Assembly (NCBI GenBank): GCA_934309345.1
Contig: CAKRDD010000019.1
Coordinates: 7,082-71,081 of the forward strand
DNA length: 64,000 nucleotides
From: an uncultured Mediterraneibacter sp.
Lineage (GTDB): Bacteria > Bacillota > Clostridia > Lachnospirales > Lachnospiraceae
Direction: 5' to 3'
Shown here: in pieces, positions 26,402 to 34,741 of the stretch
Layout: the number at the start of each line of letters is the position of its first letter
Position numbering within the stretch: the stretch's first letter is position 1
Program-made: the position numbers and the translations under genes
Notes under the pieces: generated by a model
What the model was told of the DNA's origin: nothing
The model's input: only the letters and a program-made list of their open reading frames with translations
Databases searched by the model: none

Positions 26402-27379
26402 CTATTCACATTCTTCAGCATCTGACAGGAAAATTTCTACATTTTCAATGAATTCGTCACATTTTTCAATGTGAGGAAGTTGTTTGGTCTTGGCCATTCC
26501 TGCAATTTCAATCGAAGGAAGATAGTTCTGATATTCACTTGCTGCCAGAGAATTTTCAGGATTACTATTTCCTACAATAATGGAGATGCTGTTATTCAAT
26601 TTATTCAGGCAGTGAAGAACATTTGCATTCGTATATCTTGTCTTTTGACAGGCGAAAAGGTATTTGGAATTTGTATGTTCTTTGTGTGCTGCTTCAAAGT
26701 AAGTGAGAATATCTTTTTCACTAATTTCATTTTGCGTATAATAAGAAGAGCAGAGGGCATGAGCAATTGTCTTCTTATTTACATACATATTATAGATAAA
26801 TGTACCCAGAATAGGAGAATACAGGATATTCTTTATGAATTTACTACGTTTTGTAGGAATCTTTGCCAGGTCTACCAGATTCGGAGGATTTATCATAATA
26901 ACCTTATTTATAATTGTTTCATCGTTTGCACAGGCCATCAGTACAAATGGACAGGATTCACCAGAAACGATTACATCCGTTTTATCTCCGATAATATGTT
27001 TGATAAAGTTCGTGATTAATTCCACATACAGATAATTAGTATATGTTAATCCCGGACGATCGGAACAACCGCAGCCTAAAAGGTCAATTGTATATACAGT
27101 ATGAGATTTGGCAAGTTCCTCTACGTTGTTTCTCCATTCATAGGAAGAAGAACATACATTGAGATTATGCACTAAAAGTAAAGGTGATCCTTCTCCAGTT
27201 TTCTTATATGCGATTTTACCGAATCTCCAGTTATAGTATTCATATTCATCAGAATTGATTAATTTATCAGCAGTTGAGATATATTCTAATACACGGTTAG
27301 CAATATGCATTGCACCGAGAGAAACTCCTGCTAAAGTAGTAAAAAAAGTAAGTTTTTTCTTAATACTCAAATTATTCAC
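26402..27379 (-). CDS. Alpha/beta-hydrolase fold protein
   Basis: 325 residues. A hydrophobic N-terminal segment (about 9-28) suggests a signal anchor. The rest is an alpha/beta-hydrolase: oxyanion region GSPLLLVHNLN (about 64), then VYTIDLLGCGCSDRPG (about 93-108) as in haloalkane dehalogenase-like members, a nucleophile elbow VIVSGESCPFVL (about 136-147) and a C-terminal His in LPHIEKCDEF (about 305). The elbow reads G-E-S-C-P instead of G-x-S-x-G. The substrate cannot be told. Transcribed towards oriC against the fork. A 13-bp perfect hairpin lies in its likely 5' leader. Confidence 0.75.
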   Translation of the reverse strand: MNNLSIKKKLTFFTTLAGVSLGAMHIANRVLEYISTADKLINSDEYEYYNWRFGKIAYKKTGEGSPLLLVHNLNVCSSSYEWRNNVEELAKSHTVYTIDLLGCGCSDRPGLTYTNYLYVELITNFIKHIIGDKTDVIVSGESCPFVLMACANDETIINKVIMINPPNLVDLAKIPTKRSKFIKNILYSPILGTFIYNMYVNKKTIAHALCSSYYTQNEISEKDILTYFEAAHKEHTNSKYLFACQKTRYTNANVLHCLNKLNNSISIIVGNSNPENSLAASEYQNYLPSIEIAGMAKTKQLPHIEKCDEFIENVEIFLSDAEECE

Positions 27380-27412
27380 CTTCCTTATTATAATAGTGGT
27401 TTGTTTTATATA

Positions 27413-27448
27413 AAAGTAAGAGTTTGAATTAAAAGAAACTCTTACTTT
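27413..27448 (-). other. Hairpin in the leader or promoter of the hydrolase gene
   Basis: AAAGTAAGAGTTT and AAACTCTTACTTT (13 bp, 10-base loop), just after a TATAAT (minus strand, 27454-27449). It could be an operator or a 5' mRNA stem; nothing identifies the ligand. Confidence 0.45.
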
Positions 27449-27531
27449 ATTATACTACATTCTTAAATTCAAATAAAGCGAAAAAATCTTAATAGTTTGT
27501 AACTATGTAAGAAGTGGCTTATCTCTAAAAA

Positions 27532-27547
27532 TGTTTCACGTGAAACA
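27532..27547. promoter_or_regulatory. parS site 1
   Basis: TGTTTCACGTGAAACA, the exact 16-bp palindrome bound by Spo0J/ParB in Firmicutes. Confidence 0.93.
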
Positions 27548-27636
27548 TTTTTGATCCGCACAATCGAATCCGCACCCTGCGCGTATAATACAGTTATTTA
27601 CAAAATGCAGTACTAGAAATAACTGAGAAAACACAA

Positions 27637-27652
27637 TGTTTCACGTGAAACA
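27637..27652. promoter_or_regulatory. parS site 2
   Basis: Second exact TGTTTCACGTGAAACA, 105 bases after the first and upstream of parA. Confidence 0.93.
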
Positions 27653-27688
27653 TTTTAGAAAATGAGGAAATGAAAAGGAAGATGTTTC

Positions 27689-27830
27689 GTTACTGTTCAC
27701 TCCCGTGTCAATCACTTCGCTGATTGACACGGAGGATGCATGTTTTGGCTTGAATGCATCTCGCCCTATCGCCAAAGGCGATTTAAAATGGCGAGATGCG
27801 TTGCTGGTCGCACATTGTGTGAACAGTAAC
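27689..27830. mobile_element. 142-bp structured repeat element, copy 1 (MITE-like)
   Basis: Bounded by 12-bp perfect terminal inverted repeats GTTACTGTTCAC / GTGAACAGTAAC. Inside are nested stems: CCGTGTCAATCA / TGATTGACACGG, ATGCAT / ATGCAT, and TCTCGCC / GGCGAGA enclosing ATCGCC / GGCGAT. A second 142-bp copy at 37315-37456 differs at 6 positions by my count. The flanks are GATGTTTC on both sides (27681-27688 and 27831-27838), which looks like an 8-bp target duplication; the right copy is the first part of parS site 3. No transposase is encoded. Confidence 0.75.
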
Positions 27831-27832
27831 GA

Positions 27833-27848
27833 TGTTTCACGTGAAACA
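27833..27848. promoter_or_regulatory. parS site 3
   Basis: Third exact TGTTTCACGTGAAACA, 73 bases before the parA start and directly abutting the 142-bp element. Confidence 0.93.
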
Positions 27849-27920
27849 TTTGATTAGTTCTAGATTAATGAAAAGAAAGGTGATATAATAATGAATGTCC
27901 GAGAGAAAGGAGTAAAAATA

Positions 27921-28691
27921 ATGGGTAGAGTGATAGCAATTGCGAATCAGAAAGGTGGAGTTGGTAAGACTACAACAGCAATCAACTTATCGGCCTCTTT
28001 AGCTAGTTCAGGGAAAAAAGTGCTTGCTATAGATATGGATCCTCAGGGAAATATGTCCAGCGGATTGGGCGTTGATAAGAATGAGGTTGAAAAGACAATT
28101 TATGAACTTATTATTGGTAAGTGTAAAATTGAGGAGTGTATTTGCAAGGAACCAATAGAAAATCTGAGTGTAGATGTGCTTCCGTCGAGTATTGATTTAT
28201 CAGCCGCTGAGATTGAACTGATTGGCGTTGACAATAAGGAATATATTTTACGAGATGAAGTTGACAAGATAAAAGATAATTATGACTTTATAATTATTGA
28301 CTGCCCTCCGGCATTGAGCATGCTTACAATTAATGCAATGACTACTTCTGACTCGGTAATTGTTCCAATTCAGTGTGAGTATTATGCGCTGGAAGGATTA
28401 AGCCAATTGATGCATACGATTGAACTTGTTCAGGACAGACTGAATCCAAAGCTTGAAATGGAAGGTGTCGTATTTACAATGTACGATGCAAGAACAAATT
28501 TATCATTACAGGTAGTGGAAAATGTAAAGGATAACCTGAACCAAAATATTTATAAGACAATTATTCCGAGAAATGTCCGACTGGCTGAAGCACCAAGTTA
28601 TGGACTTCCAATTAATCTGTATGATCCAAAATCCAAAGGAACAGAGAGTTACATGCTTTTAGCAGAAGAAGTGATTAATAAAGGAGAATAA
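27921..28691 (+). CDS. parA: Chromosome partitioning ATPase ParA/Soj
   Basis: 256 residues from ATG 27921, preferred over an ATG at 27891 because AAAGGAG lies 8 bases upstream and the protein then begins directly with MGRVIAIANQKGGVGKTTT, the deviant Walker A of ParA. Further motifs: AIDMDPQGN (about 40) and IIDCPPALSMLTINAM (about 118). In Firmicutes Soj acts with ParB in origin segregation and regulates DnaA. First gene of the parA-parB-DUF4446-serS-DUF3881 run. Confidence 0.95.
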   Translation: MGRVIAIANQKGGVGKTTTAINLSASLASSGKKVLAIDMDPQGNMSSGLGVDKNEVEKTIYELIIGKCKIEECICKEPIENLSVDVLPSSIDLSAAEIELIGVDNKEYILRDEVDKIKDNYDFIIIDCPPALSMLTINAMTTSDSVIVPIQCEYYALEGLSQLMHTIELVQDRLNPKLEMEGVVFTMYDARTNLSLQVVENVKDNLNQNIYKTIIPRNVRLAEAPSYGLPINLYDPKSKGTESYMLLAEEVINKGE

Positions 28692-28693
28692 GT

Positions 28694-29614
28694 ATGCCTG
28701 TGAAGAAGAGCGGACTTGGAAAAGGATTGGATAGTCTGATCCCAAACAAAAACGTTAAAAGCGCAAAACCTTCTGTAAAAGCGGACGAGAAAAAGGCAGC
28801 TCCGAAAGAAGAAATTTTAGAGGCAGGACCGATCATGGTGAAAATAAATAAAGTTGAACCAAATCGGGATCAGCCGCGGAAAGATTTTGATGAAGATGCA
28901 TTGATGGAACTTGCAGATTCAATCAAGCAGTTTGGTGTATTGCAGCCGATTCTTGTTCAGAAGAAGAAGGACTATTATGAAATTATTGCCGGTGAGAGAA
29001 GATGGCGCGCGGCAAAGCTGGCAGGATTGAAAGAAGTGCCAATTATCGTAAAAGAATTTACAGAGCAGGAAATCGTTGAGATTTCGTTGATCGAAAATAT
29101 TCAGAGAGAAAACCTGAATCCGATTGAAGAAGCAATGGCTTATAAGAGACTGTTGAAAGAATTCAACTTGAAACAGGACGAAGTTGCTGAACGAGTATCA
29201 AAGAGCAGAACTGCGGTTACGAACTCAATGAGATTATTAAAACTGAATAACAGAGTTCAGCAGATGATCATTGATGACATGATCAGTACAGGTCATGCAA
29301 GAGCTCTTCTGGCAATCGAAGATGAAGAGCAGCAGTACATGCTTGCCAACAAAATCTTTGATGAGAAGCTCAGTGTTCGCGAGACAGAGAAACTGGTGAA
29401 GGCTCTGAAGAATCCGAAAAAGGAAGAAAAAAAGCCAGAAGTAGAAAATCAGTTCGTATACACAAATCTTGAAGAACAGATGAAGAGTCTGATTGGTACT
29501 AAGGTAAGTGTTCATGCGAAAGCAAATGGAAAAGGAAAGATTGAGATTGAGTATTACTCACCGGATGATCTGGAAAGAATCTATGAGTTGCTCATGACAA
29601 TCCAGCATAATTAA
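28694..29614 (+). CDS. parB: Chromosome partitioning protein ParB/Spo0J
   Basis: 306 residues. CTPase/N-terminal domain with the box GERRWRAAKLAGLKEVPII (about 105) and SLIENIQRENLNPIEEA (about 135), helix-turn-helix QDEVAERVSKSRTAVTNSMRLL (about 160-182), and a C-terminal dimerisation region. It loads at the three parS sites just upstream and spreads as a DNA clamp. Starts 2 bases after the parA stop, with GGAG overlapping the parA end. Confidence 0.95.
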   Translation: MPVKKSGLGKGLDSLIPNKNVKSAKPSVKADEKKAAPKEEILEAGPIMVKINKVEPNRDQPRKDFDEDALMELADSIKQFGVLQPILVQKKKDYYEIIAGERRWRAAKLAGLKEVPIIVKEFTEQEIVEISLIENIQRENLNPIEEAMAYKRLLKEFNLKQDEVAERVSKSRTAVTNSMRLLKLNNRVQQMIIDDMISTGHARALLAIEDEEQQYMLANKIFDEKLSVRETEKLVKALKNPKKEEKKPEVENQFVYTNLEEQMKSLIGTKVSVHAKANGKGKIEIEYYSPDDLERIYELLMTIQHN

Positions 29615-29630
29615 AAAGGAGATGGTAGAA

Positions 29631-30134
29631 GTGACTGGAGTATTTGGTAATCTGGGAATTGATCCATTCTACGCATTTCTTATTTTACTTATTTTGCAGG
29701 TAGCCTTGCTTGTCGTACTTGTGTTAGTGTATGATAAGTATAAACACCTGGAAAAAGTATTTAATACCTTTATGAAAGGAAAGAATGGGAAATCACTGGA
29801 GGAATCCATTTTTGAACGGTTTGACAAGATTGACGAAGTCGTAGATCAGGTAGAAGAAAACCGTGAGGAGATTGCAGAACTTTACAATAGAATGAAAACG
29901 CATTACCAGAAAGTCGGAATCGTAAAATATGATGCATTCCATGAAATGGGAGGCGAATTAAGTTTTGCAATTACAATGTTAGATGAAAACAATACTGGAT
30001 GGATCTTAAATATAATGCATAGCCGTCAGGGCTGTTATGCATATGTGAAAGATATTGTAAAAGGTGAGAGTACAATTCAGCTGGCAGAGGAAGAAAGAGA
30101 AAGTCTTGAGAAAGCTATTTTTCAAGAGAAATAA
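29631..30134 (+). CDS. DUF4446 membrane protein
   Basis: About 167 residues: one N-terminal membrane helix (about 14-34), a predicted coiled coil (about 60-95, EESIFERFDKIDEVVDQVEEN), and a conserved domain GIVKYDAFHEMGGELSFAITMLD with a C-terminal NIMHSRQGCYAYVKDI. This is the DUF4446 pattern; the gene is commonly next to parB in Clostridia but has no known function. AAAGGAG sits 9 bases before GTG 29631; an ATG at 29622 is directly against the ribosome site and less likely. Confidence 0.82.
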   Translation: MTGVFGNLGIDPFYAFLILLILQVALLVVLVLVYDKYKHLEKVFNTFMKGKNGKSLEESIFERFDKIDEVVDQVEENREEIAELYNRMKTHYQKVGIVKYDAFHEMGGELSFAITMLDENNTGWILNIMHSRQGCYAYVKDIVKGESTIQLAEEERESLEKAIFQEK

Positions 30135-30172
30135 ATAGTAAAAAAGAAATTAGACAGGAAAGGGTAAATAAC

Positions 30173-31462
30173 ATGTTAGACATCAAATTTGTAAGAAATA
30201 ATCCGGATGTAGTAAAACAGAACATCAAAAATAAATTTCAGGATGAGAAGCTTCCACTTGTAGATGAAGTAATTGAACTGGATAAGAGAAACAGAGAAAT
30301 CAAACAGGAAGTAGAAGCACTCCGTGCAGAGAAGAACAAAGCTTCTAAGGAAATCGGAGCAATGATGGCTCAGAAGAAGATTGAAGAAGCAGAAGCACTG
30401 AAGAAGAAAGTTGCAGAGAGCAATGGACGTATCAATGAACTTTCAGAGGAAGAGAAAGAAGTAGAAGAGAAACTGAAAAAGAATATGATGATCATCCCGA
30501 ACATCATTGATCCTTCTGTACCGATCGGTAAAGATGACAGCGAGAACGTAGAGGTAGAAAGATTTGGCGAGCCGGTTGTTCCGGATTTCGAAGTTCCATA
30601 TCACACAGACATTATGGAATCTTTCAATGGAATCGATCTCGATGCTGCAAGAAGAGTAGCAGGTAATGGATTCTATTATCTGATGGGAGATATCGCAAGA
30701 CTTCACTCAGCAGTTATCTCTTATGCAAGAGACTTCATGATCAACAGAGGATTCACATACTGTGTACCACCTTTCATGATCAGAAGTAACGTTGTAACAG
30801 GTGTTATGAGCTTTGCCGAGATGGATGCCATGATGTACAAGATTGAAGGAGAAGATCTTTATCTGATCGGAACAAGTGAACATTCCATGATTGGTAAATT
30901 CATCGGACAGACACTGGAAAAAGATCAGGTTCCACAGACTCTGACAAGTTATTCACCTTGCTTCAGAAAAGAAAAAGGTGCTCATGGAATTGAAGAGCGT
31001 GGAGTTTACAGAATCCATCAGTTCGAGAAACAGGAAATGATCGTTGTCTGCGAACCAGAAGAAAGCAAAGAATGGTATGACAAACTGTGGAAGAACACAG
31101 TAGACCTTTTCCGTTCTATGGATATTCCGGTACGTACACTTGAGTGCTGCTCCGGAGATCTTGCAGATCTGAAAGTAAAATCTGTTGACGTAGAAGCATG
31201 GTCACCAAGACAGCAGAAATACTTCGAAGTAGGAAGCTGCTCTAACTTAGGTGATGCTCAGGCAAGAAGACTTGGTATCCGCATCAAAGGAGAGAACGGA
31301 AGCTACTTCGCTCATACATTAAATAACACAGTTGTTGCTCCACCGAGAATGCTGATCGCGTTCCTTGAGAATAATCTTCAGGCAGATGGTTCTGTAAGAA
31401 TCCCGGAAGTTCTTCAGCTATACATGGGTGGAAACAAAGAGATTACACCAAAGAATAAATAA
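30173..31462 (+). CDS. serS: Seryl-tRNA synthetase
   Basis: 429 residues. N-terminal long antiparallel coiled coil that contacts tRNA-Ser (about 25-105), then the class II core: motif 2 SPCFRKEKGAHGIEERGVYRIHQF (about 262-285) and motif 3 near NTVVAPPRMLIAFLEN (about 385-400). Charges tRNA-Ser and tRNA-Sec. Follows DUF4446 by 38 bases. Confidence 0.97.
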   Translation: MLDIKFVRNNPDVVKQNIKNKFQDEKLPLVDEVIELDKRNREIKQEVEALRAEKNKASKEIGAMMAQKKIEEAEALKKKVAESNGRINELSEEEKEVEEKLKKNMMIIPNIIDPSVPIGKDDSENVEVERFGEPVVPDFEVPYHTDIMESFNGIDLDAARRVAGNGFYYLMGDIARLHSAVISYARDFMINRGFTYCVPPFMIRSNVVTGVMSFAEMDAMMYKIEGEDLYLIGTSEHSMIGKFIGQTLEKDQVPQTLTSYSPCFRKEKGAHGIEERGVYRIHQFEKQEMIVVCEPEESKEWYDKLWKNTVDLFRSMDIPVRTLECCSGDLADLKVKSVDVEAWSPRQQKYFEVGSCSNLGDAQARRLGIRIKGENGSYFAHTLNNTVVAPPRMLIAFLENNLQADGSVRIPEVLQLYMGGNKEITPKNK

Positions 31463-31484
31463 AGAAATATAAAGCAAATAAAAT

Positions 31485-32360
31485 ATGCATCAGTATTTAA
31501 AAGCAATTGGATTTGAAAATATTCAAACAAGAAAAGATCTGAAAAAGCTCTTAAAAGAAGTAGAAGAGAATTTCACACATCAGACAATTGTATCCTACAG
31601 ACCGGGCGAAGATTTCTGCGAATTCCAGAAAGAGTTCGGTCAGGATGTAGGAATTACACTCTGCGGAGAACTTGATGATGAGGAACATTTTGAAGCTGCA
31701 TATTATTTCCCGTATTTTGAGGGAAGCGGAGTTACAACTTATGCAGAAATCGATGTGCAGAGAAAGATTGAGAAAGAACAGTATGTTGGTCTTTGTGAGG
31801 ATTCAAAGATAGGAATCAGTCTGATCTTCACACTGCAGAATGGTGTGGAATATATGCGGGAGAAACAGGCTGGTCTTGCAAAGGATGTGCAGACATCTGT
31901 AACATTTTCAGGATTGGCACAAGGTGGAATGATTCTGCTTCCGGTCAATAAAAATGAGCAACAGATTTTAAATGAAAAGCGTGCGTCAGATACAAGAAGA
32001 GAATTGATGAACGCAGCCCGCAAGGGCGACCAGGCAGCAATCGAGACGCTGACATTTGACGATATGGATCTCTATTCCAAGGTGTCAAAGAGATTGGCGA
32101 ATGAGGATGTATTTTCCATTGTGGACACATATTTCATGCCGTTTGGAGCAGAATGTGATATGTATTCGATCATGGGAGAGATCCTAGCAGTGAGAGAGCG
32201 GATTAACAGAATGACAGGTGTGAGATTATATCAGATGCGCCTGAATGTAAATGAACTGACATTTGATATCTGTGTTCCGGCAGATTCCGTGATGGGAGAG
32301 CCGGAGATCGGAAGAAGGTTTAAAGGTACGATCTGGCTGCAGGGATATATTAATTTTTAA
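31485..32360 (+). CDS. DUF3881 family protein
   Basis: 291 residues, soluble, no signal peptide. Matches DUF3881 in its opening MHQYLKAIGFENIQTRKDLKKLL, a mid-region TTYAEIDVQRKIEKEQYVGLCEDSKIGISLIF and the end FKGTIWLQGYINF. The family is characteristic of Lachnospiraceae and its role is unknown. It follows serS by 22 bases and precedes a terminator, so it is probably the last gene of the par-serS run. Confidence 0.82.
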   Translation: MHQYLKAIGFENIQTRKDLKKLLKEVEENFTHQTIVSYRPGEDFCEFQKEFGQDVGITLCGELDDEEHFEAAYYFPYFEGSGVTTYAEIDVQRKIEKEQYVGLCEDSKIGISLIFTLQNGVEYMREKQAGLAKDVQTSVTFSGLAQGGMILLPVNKNEQQILNEKRASDTRRELMNAARKGDQAAIETLTFDDMDLYSKVSKRLANEDVFSIVDTYFMPFGAECDMYSIMGEILAVRERINRMTGVRLYQMRLNVNELTFDICVPADSVMGEPEIGRRFKGTIWLQGYINF

Positions 32361-32486
32361 ACATGAAGAGAAATTGTTGCTGGACACATGCAGTGTGAAA
32401 AGTAATGGGAAATCCACATCCGGAATGTGAAAAACATGGAATAAATGTGGGAAAAAGATTTCATTTAACAGAAGAATGTGGATAAC

Positions 32487-32538
32487 AAAGACACTATCTT
32501 TGGCTGAAAGTAATTTGGTCAGGAGATGGTGTCTTTTA
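32487..32538 (+). terminator. Terminator after the DUF3881 gene
   Basis: AAAGACACTATCT and AGATGGTGTCTTT (13 bp with one G-U) around a 24-base loop, followed by TACAATT (weak T-run). A perfect DnaA box TGTGGATAA (32477-32485) lies just before it. Downstream the 10-mer ATTCGTGCCA occurs twice, 20 bases apart (32541 and 32561), function unknown. Confidence 0.55.
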
Positions 32539-32630
32539 CAATTCGTGCCATTTTAGCATGATTCGTGCCAGAAGAATTGAAAATAACAGCGCTTTTTTTA
32601 TAATAAAAATATAAAAGGAGGCAGAATAAT

Positions 32631-34688
32631 ATGAAAAAGCGAACAATTCTTTTAGCATTTATTATATCAGCAGTTGCAATTACATCAGGCTGTTCAGCAA
32701 ATGAACCAAAGACAGATGAGGTGAAACAGGAACAGACGAAAACAGAAAGCGTAAGCTCAGGAGTACCGATAAAACCGCTTACCAAAAAGGCAATCGACGA
32801 GAATCCATATATGGCAAAAAATGATGCGAATATCCATCATGATTGTTATAATTCAGATTCAACAGATGAGGTACTGCCTGTTGGCATTTACCCGGAAATT
32901 AATGTTTCTTATGAAAAGGTGAATCCGAATGCGTCTCCGGCGGTATTTTTTGACAATTATGGACATTCAGTTGTTCCGTTGCTCGGAGGACTTGCAATTC
33001 GTGATATCAATGCAGAAGAAACACAGACGATCGGATATTTCTCACCAAAACAGCATGACGGTGGAGGATATGTGATACAAAGTTCCTATTCCTTTGTCGA
33101 TGAAAGTAATCGTCTGGTGTGTCCGACAAGCAACAATCATGTACTTATGTTGAAAGCAACAGACGAAGAAGGAAATGTACTGCCGGAATTTGAGAAAGTG
33201 TTGGATATTGATATTAAAGCAGCGGCAGAGGCAATTACCGGAAAGACATTGGATCAGAATTTATTATCCGTAGTGTTTGATTATGAAGGAAATCTCTGGT
33301 TTGCAACCGGCGGATTCAGAATCTATCCGGAACGTCAGCAGCAAGGTGCGATGGGATACATTTCCAGAGATGCGATCAATGCAATTCTGAATGGAGAAGA
33401 GGTTGATCTGACAGCGTCTACATTTGTATATGAATTAACTCCTGGAGAAGGGGCAGAAAATGGAATAGCTTCTTCGAAAGAGGGTGCGGTCATTTTAACA
33501 AATCAGAACTGCTATCTGTTAAAAGCAGATAACGGTGTGCAGGTCGAATGGTGTACTCCATATGAAAGTGCAGGGGCAAAAGACAGCAAAGAAGGCGACG
33601 AAACAACCGGAGGAGGTCTGGCATGGGGAAGTGGGTGTTCGCCGTCACTAACCAGTAATCTGGTCATGTTTACAGATAATCAGAATCCGGTGAATCTGGT
33701 GGCATTAGATATGAAGACCGGTGAAAAGGTTGCAAGCACGCCTGTTATTGATGAGCTGCCGGAAGAAATGCAGGTATCCGTAGAAAATTCAGCAATCGTA
33801 TATGATAACAGTGAAGGTACAGTCAGCACGATTGTTTGTAACTGGTTTGGTGCAGGAAGTGCGAAGCTTGCGGACGCAGATAACGATTCATCTGTACAGA
33901 CATATGAAAATATCTATGATGTAAACTGGCTGCAGAAAGGAAATAAAATGGTCATGCCGGGAGTTGAGCGTGTTGATACGATCAAGACAGATGATGGATA
34001 TGAAATGAAGAGTATCTGGTGCAGAGATGATATCCGGGATACATCGATGATGAAGCTTTCTACCGCAACAGGATACATTTACGGTTATATTCAGGATATG
34101 GACAGCGGCATGTGGCAGTTTATCATGATCGATTTCGAGACCGGTGAGACCGCATTTTCAATGGATGTGTCAGATAAACCGGGATATAACAATATGGCGA
34201 TCGGTATGTATGCAGGAAGCAGTGGAAATGCATTATACTGTCCAACCGGATATCTTGAGCTCCTCAGACTGCAGGATCGGTTCGTATATCTTCCGGAGAT
34301 GCCTTACCGAAAAGTAGATTTGGACAAGGCAATGCGAAATATATTAACGCAGGAAGAATTTACGGAAGACGGAGGTAAGGGCAATGTCGCAGGATGGCTG
34401 AATACGATAACGGTAGAAAATGTACATCCAAGTACGACTGTGGCGATACGAATGAAGGGACTTGCAGGCAAAACGGATGACTTTAAACTGTATGCTTATG
34501 GAAAAGACGGTAAGCTGACAGAGGTTCCGGAAGATCTGTGGAAGATTCAGACAGAAGATGGAAAGATACCAGAAAAGTTGTCGGAAGATACCTTGTATGA
34601 AGTACATGTTACAGTAGAAGATGGAGGAACACTCGATCTTAGTGAGACAGAGAAAGAGATCAAGATAGCGGTTGTATTAGGAAATTAA
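32631..34688 (+). CDS. Predicted beta-propeller lipoprotein
   Basis: 685 residues. Lipoprotein signal peptide MKKRTILLAFIISAVAITSGC with Cys at about 21, then a Glu/Lys/Thr-rich linker. The body has repeated blade-like stretches: NLWFATGG, GAVILTNQNCYLLKAD, NLVALDMKTGEKVAS, GYIYGYIQDM, and MIDFETGETAFSM. The pattern of a substrate-facing strand followed by a D-x-x-TG-E turn is that of PQQ-like or SMP30-like propellers. Cysteines at SGCSPS and LYCPTG may be paired. Single gene between terminators, with TATAAT at 32599. Likely surface-exposed, enzymatic or binding; substrate unknown. Confidence 0.65.
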   Translation: MKKRTILLAFIISAVAITSGCSANEPKTDEVKQEQTKTESVSSGVPIKPLTKKAIDENPYMAKNDANIHHDCYNSDSTDEVLPVGIYPEINVSYEKVNPNASPAVFFDNYGHSVVPLLGGLAIRDINAEETQTIGYFSPKQHDGGGYVIQSSYSFVDESNRLVCPTSNNHVLMLKATDEEGNVLPEFEKVLDIDIKAAAEAITGKTLDQNLLSVVFDYEGNLWFATGGFRIYPERQQQGAMGYISRDAINAILNGEEVDLTASTFVYELTPGEGAENGIASSKEGAVILTNQNCYLLKADNGVQVEWCTPYESAGAKDSKEGDETTGGGLAWGSGCSPSLTSNLVMFTDNQNPVNLVALDMKTGEKVASTPVIDELPEEMQVSVENSAIVYDNSEGTVSTIVCNWFGAGSAKLADADNDSSVQTYENIYDVNWLQKGNKMVMPGVERVDTIKTDDGYEMKSIWCRDDIRDTSMMKLSTATGYIYGYIQDMDSGMWQFIMIDFETGETAFSMDVSDKPGYNNMAIGMYAGSSGNALYCPTGYLELLRLQDRFVYLPEMPYRKVDLDKAMRNILTQEEFTEDGGKGNVAGWLNTITVENVHPSTTVAIRMKGLAGKTDDFKLYAYGKDGKLTEVPEDLWKIQTEDGKIPEKLSEDTLYEVHVTVEDGGTLDLSETEKEIKIAVVLGN

Positions 34689-34692
34689 CGAA

Positions 34693-34737
34693 AAAACTCC
34701 TGTGATTTGAATCTACAAAATCACAGGAGTTTTCTTT
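34693..34737. terminator. Bidirectional terminator between the propeller lipoprotein and panS
   Basis: AAACTCCTGTGATTT ... AAATCACAGGAGTTT with A-run on one side and T-run on the other, between two convergent genes. Confidence 0.85.
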
Positions 34738-34741
34738 CTAT

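Noticed and set aside
26247..26474. Plus-strand reading frame of 75 codons over the DnaA-box inverted repeat
   Set aside because: Formed by the palindrome and the complement of the hydrolase end; the coding potential is not credible.
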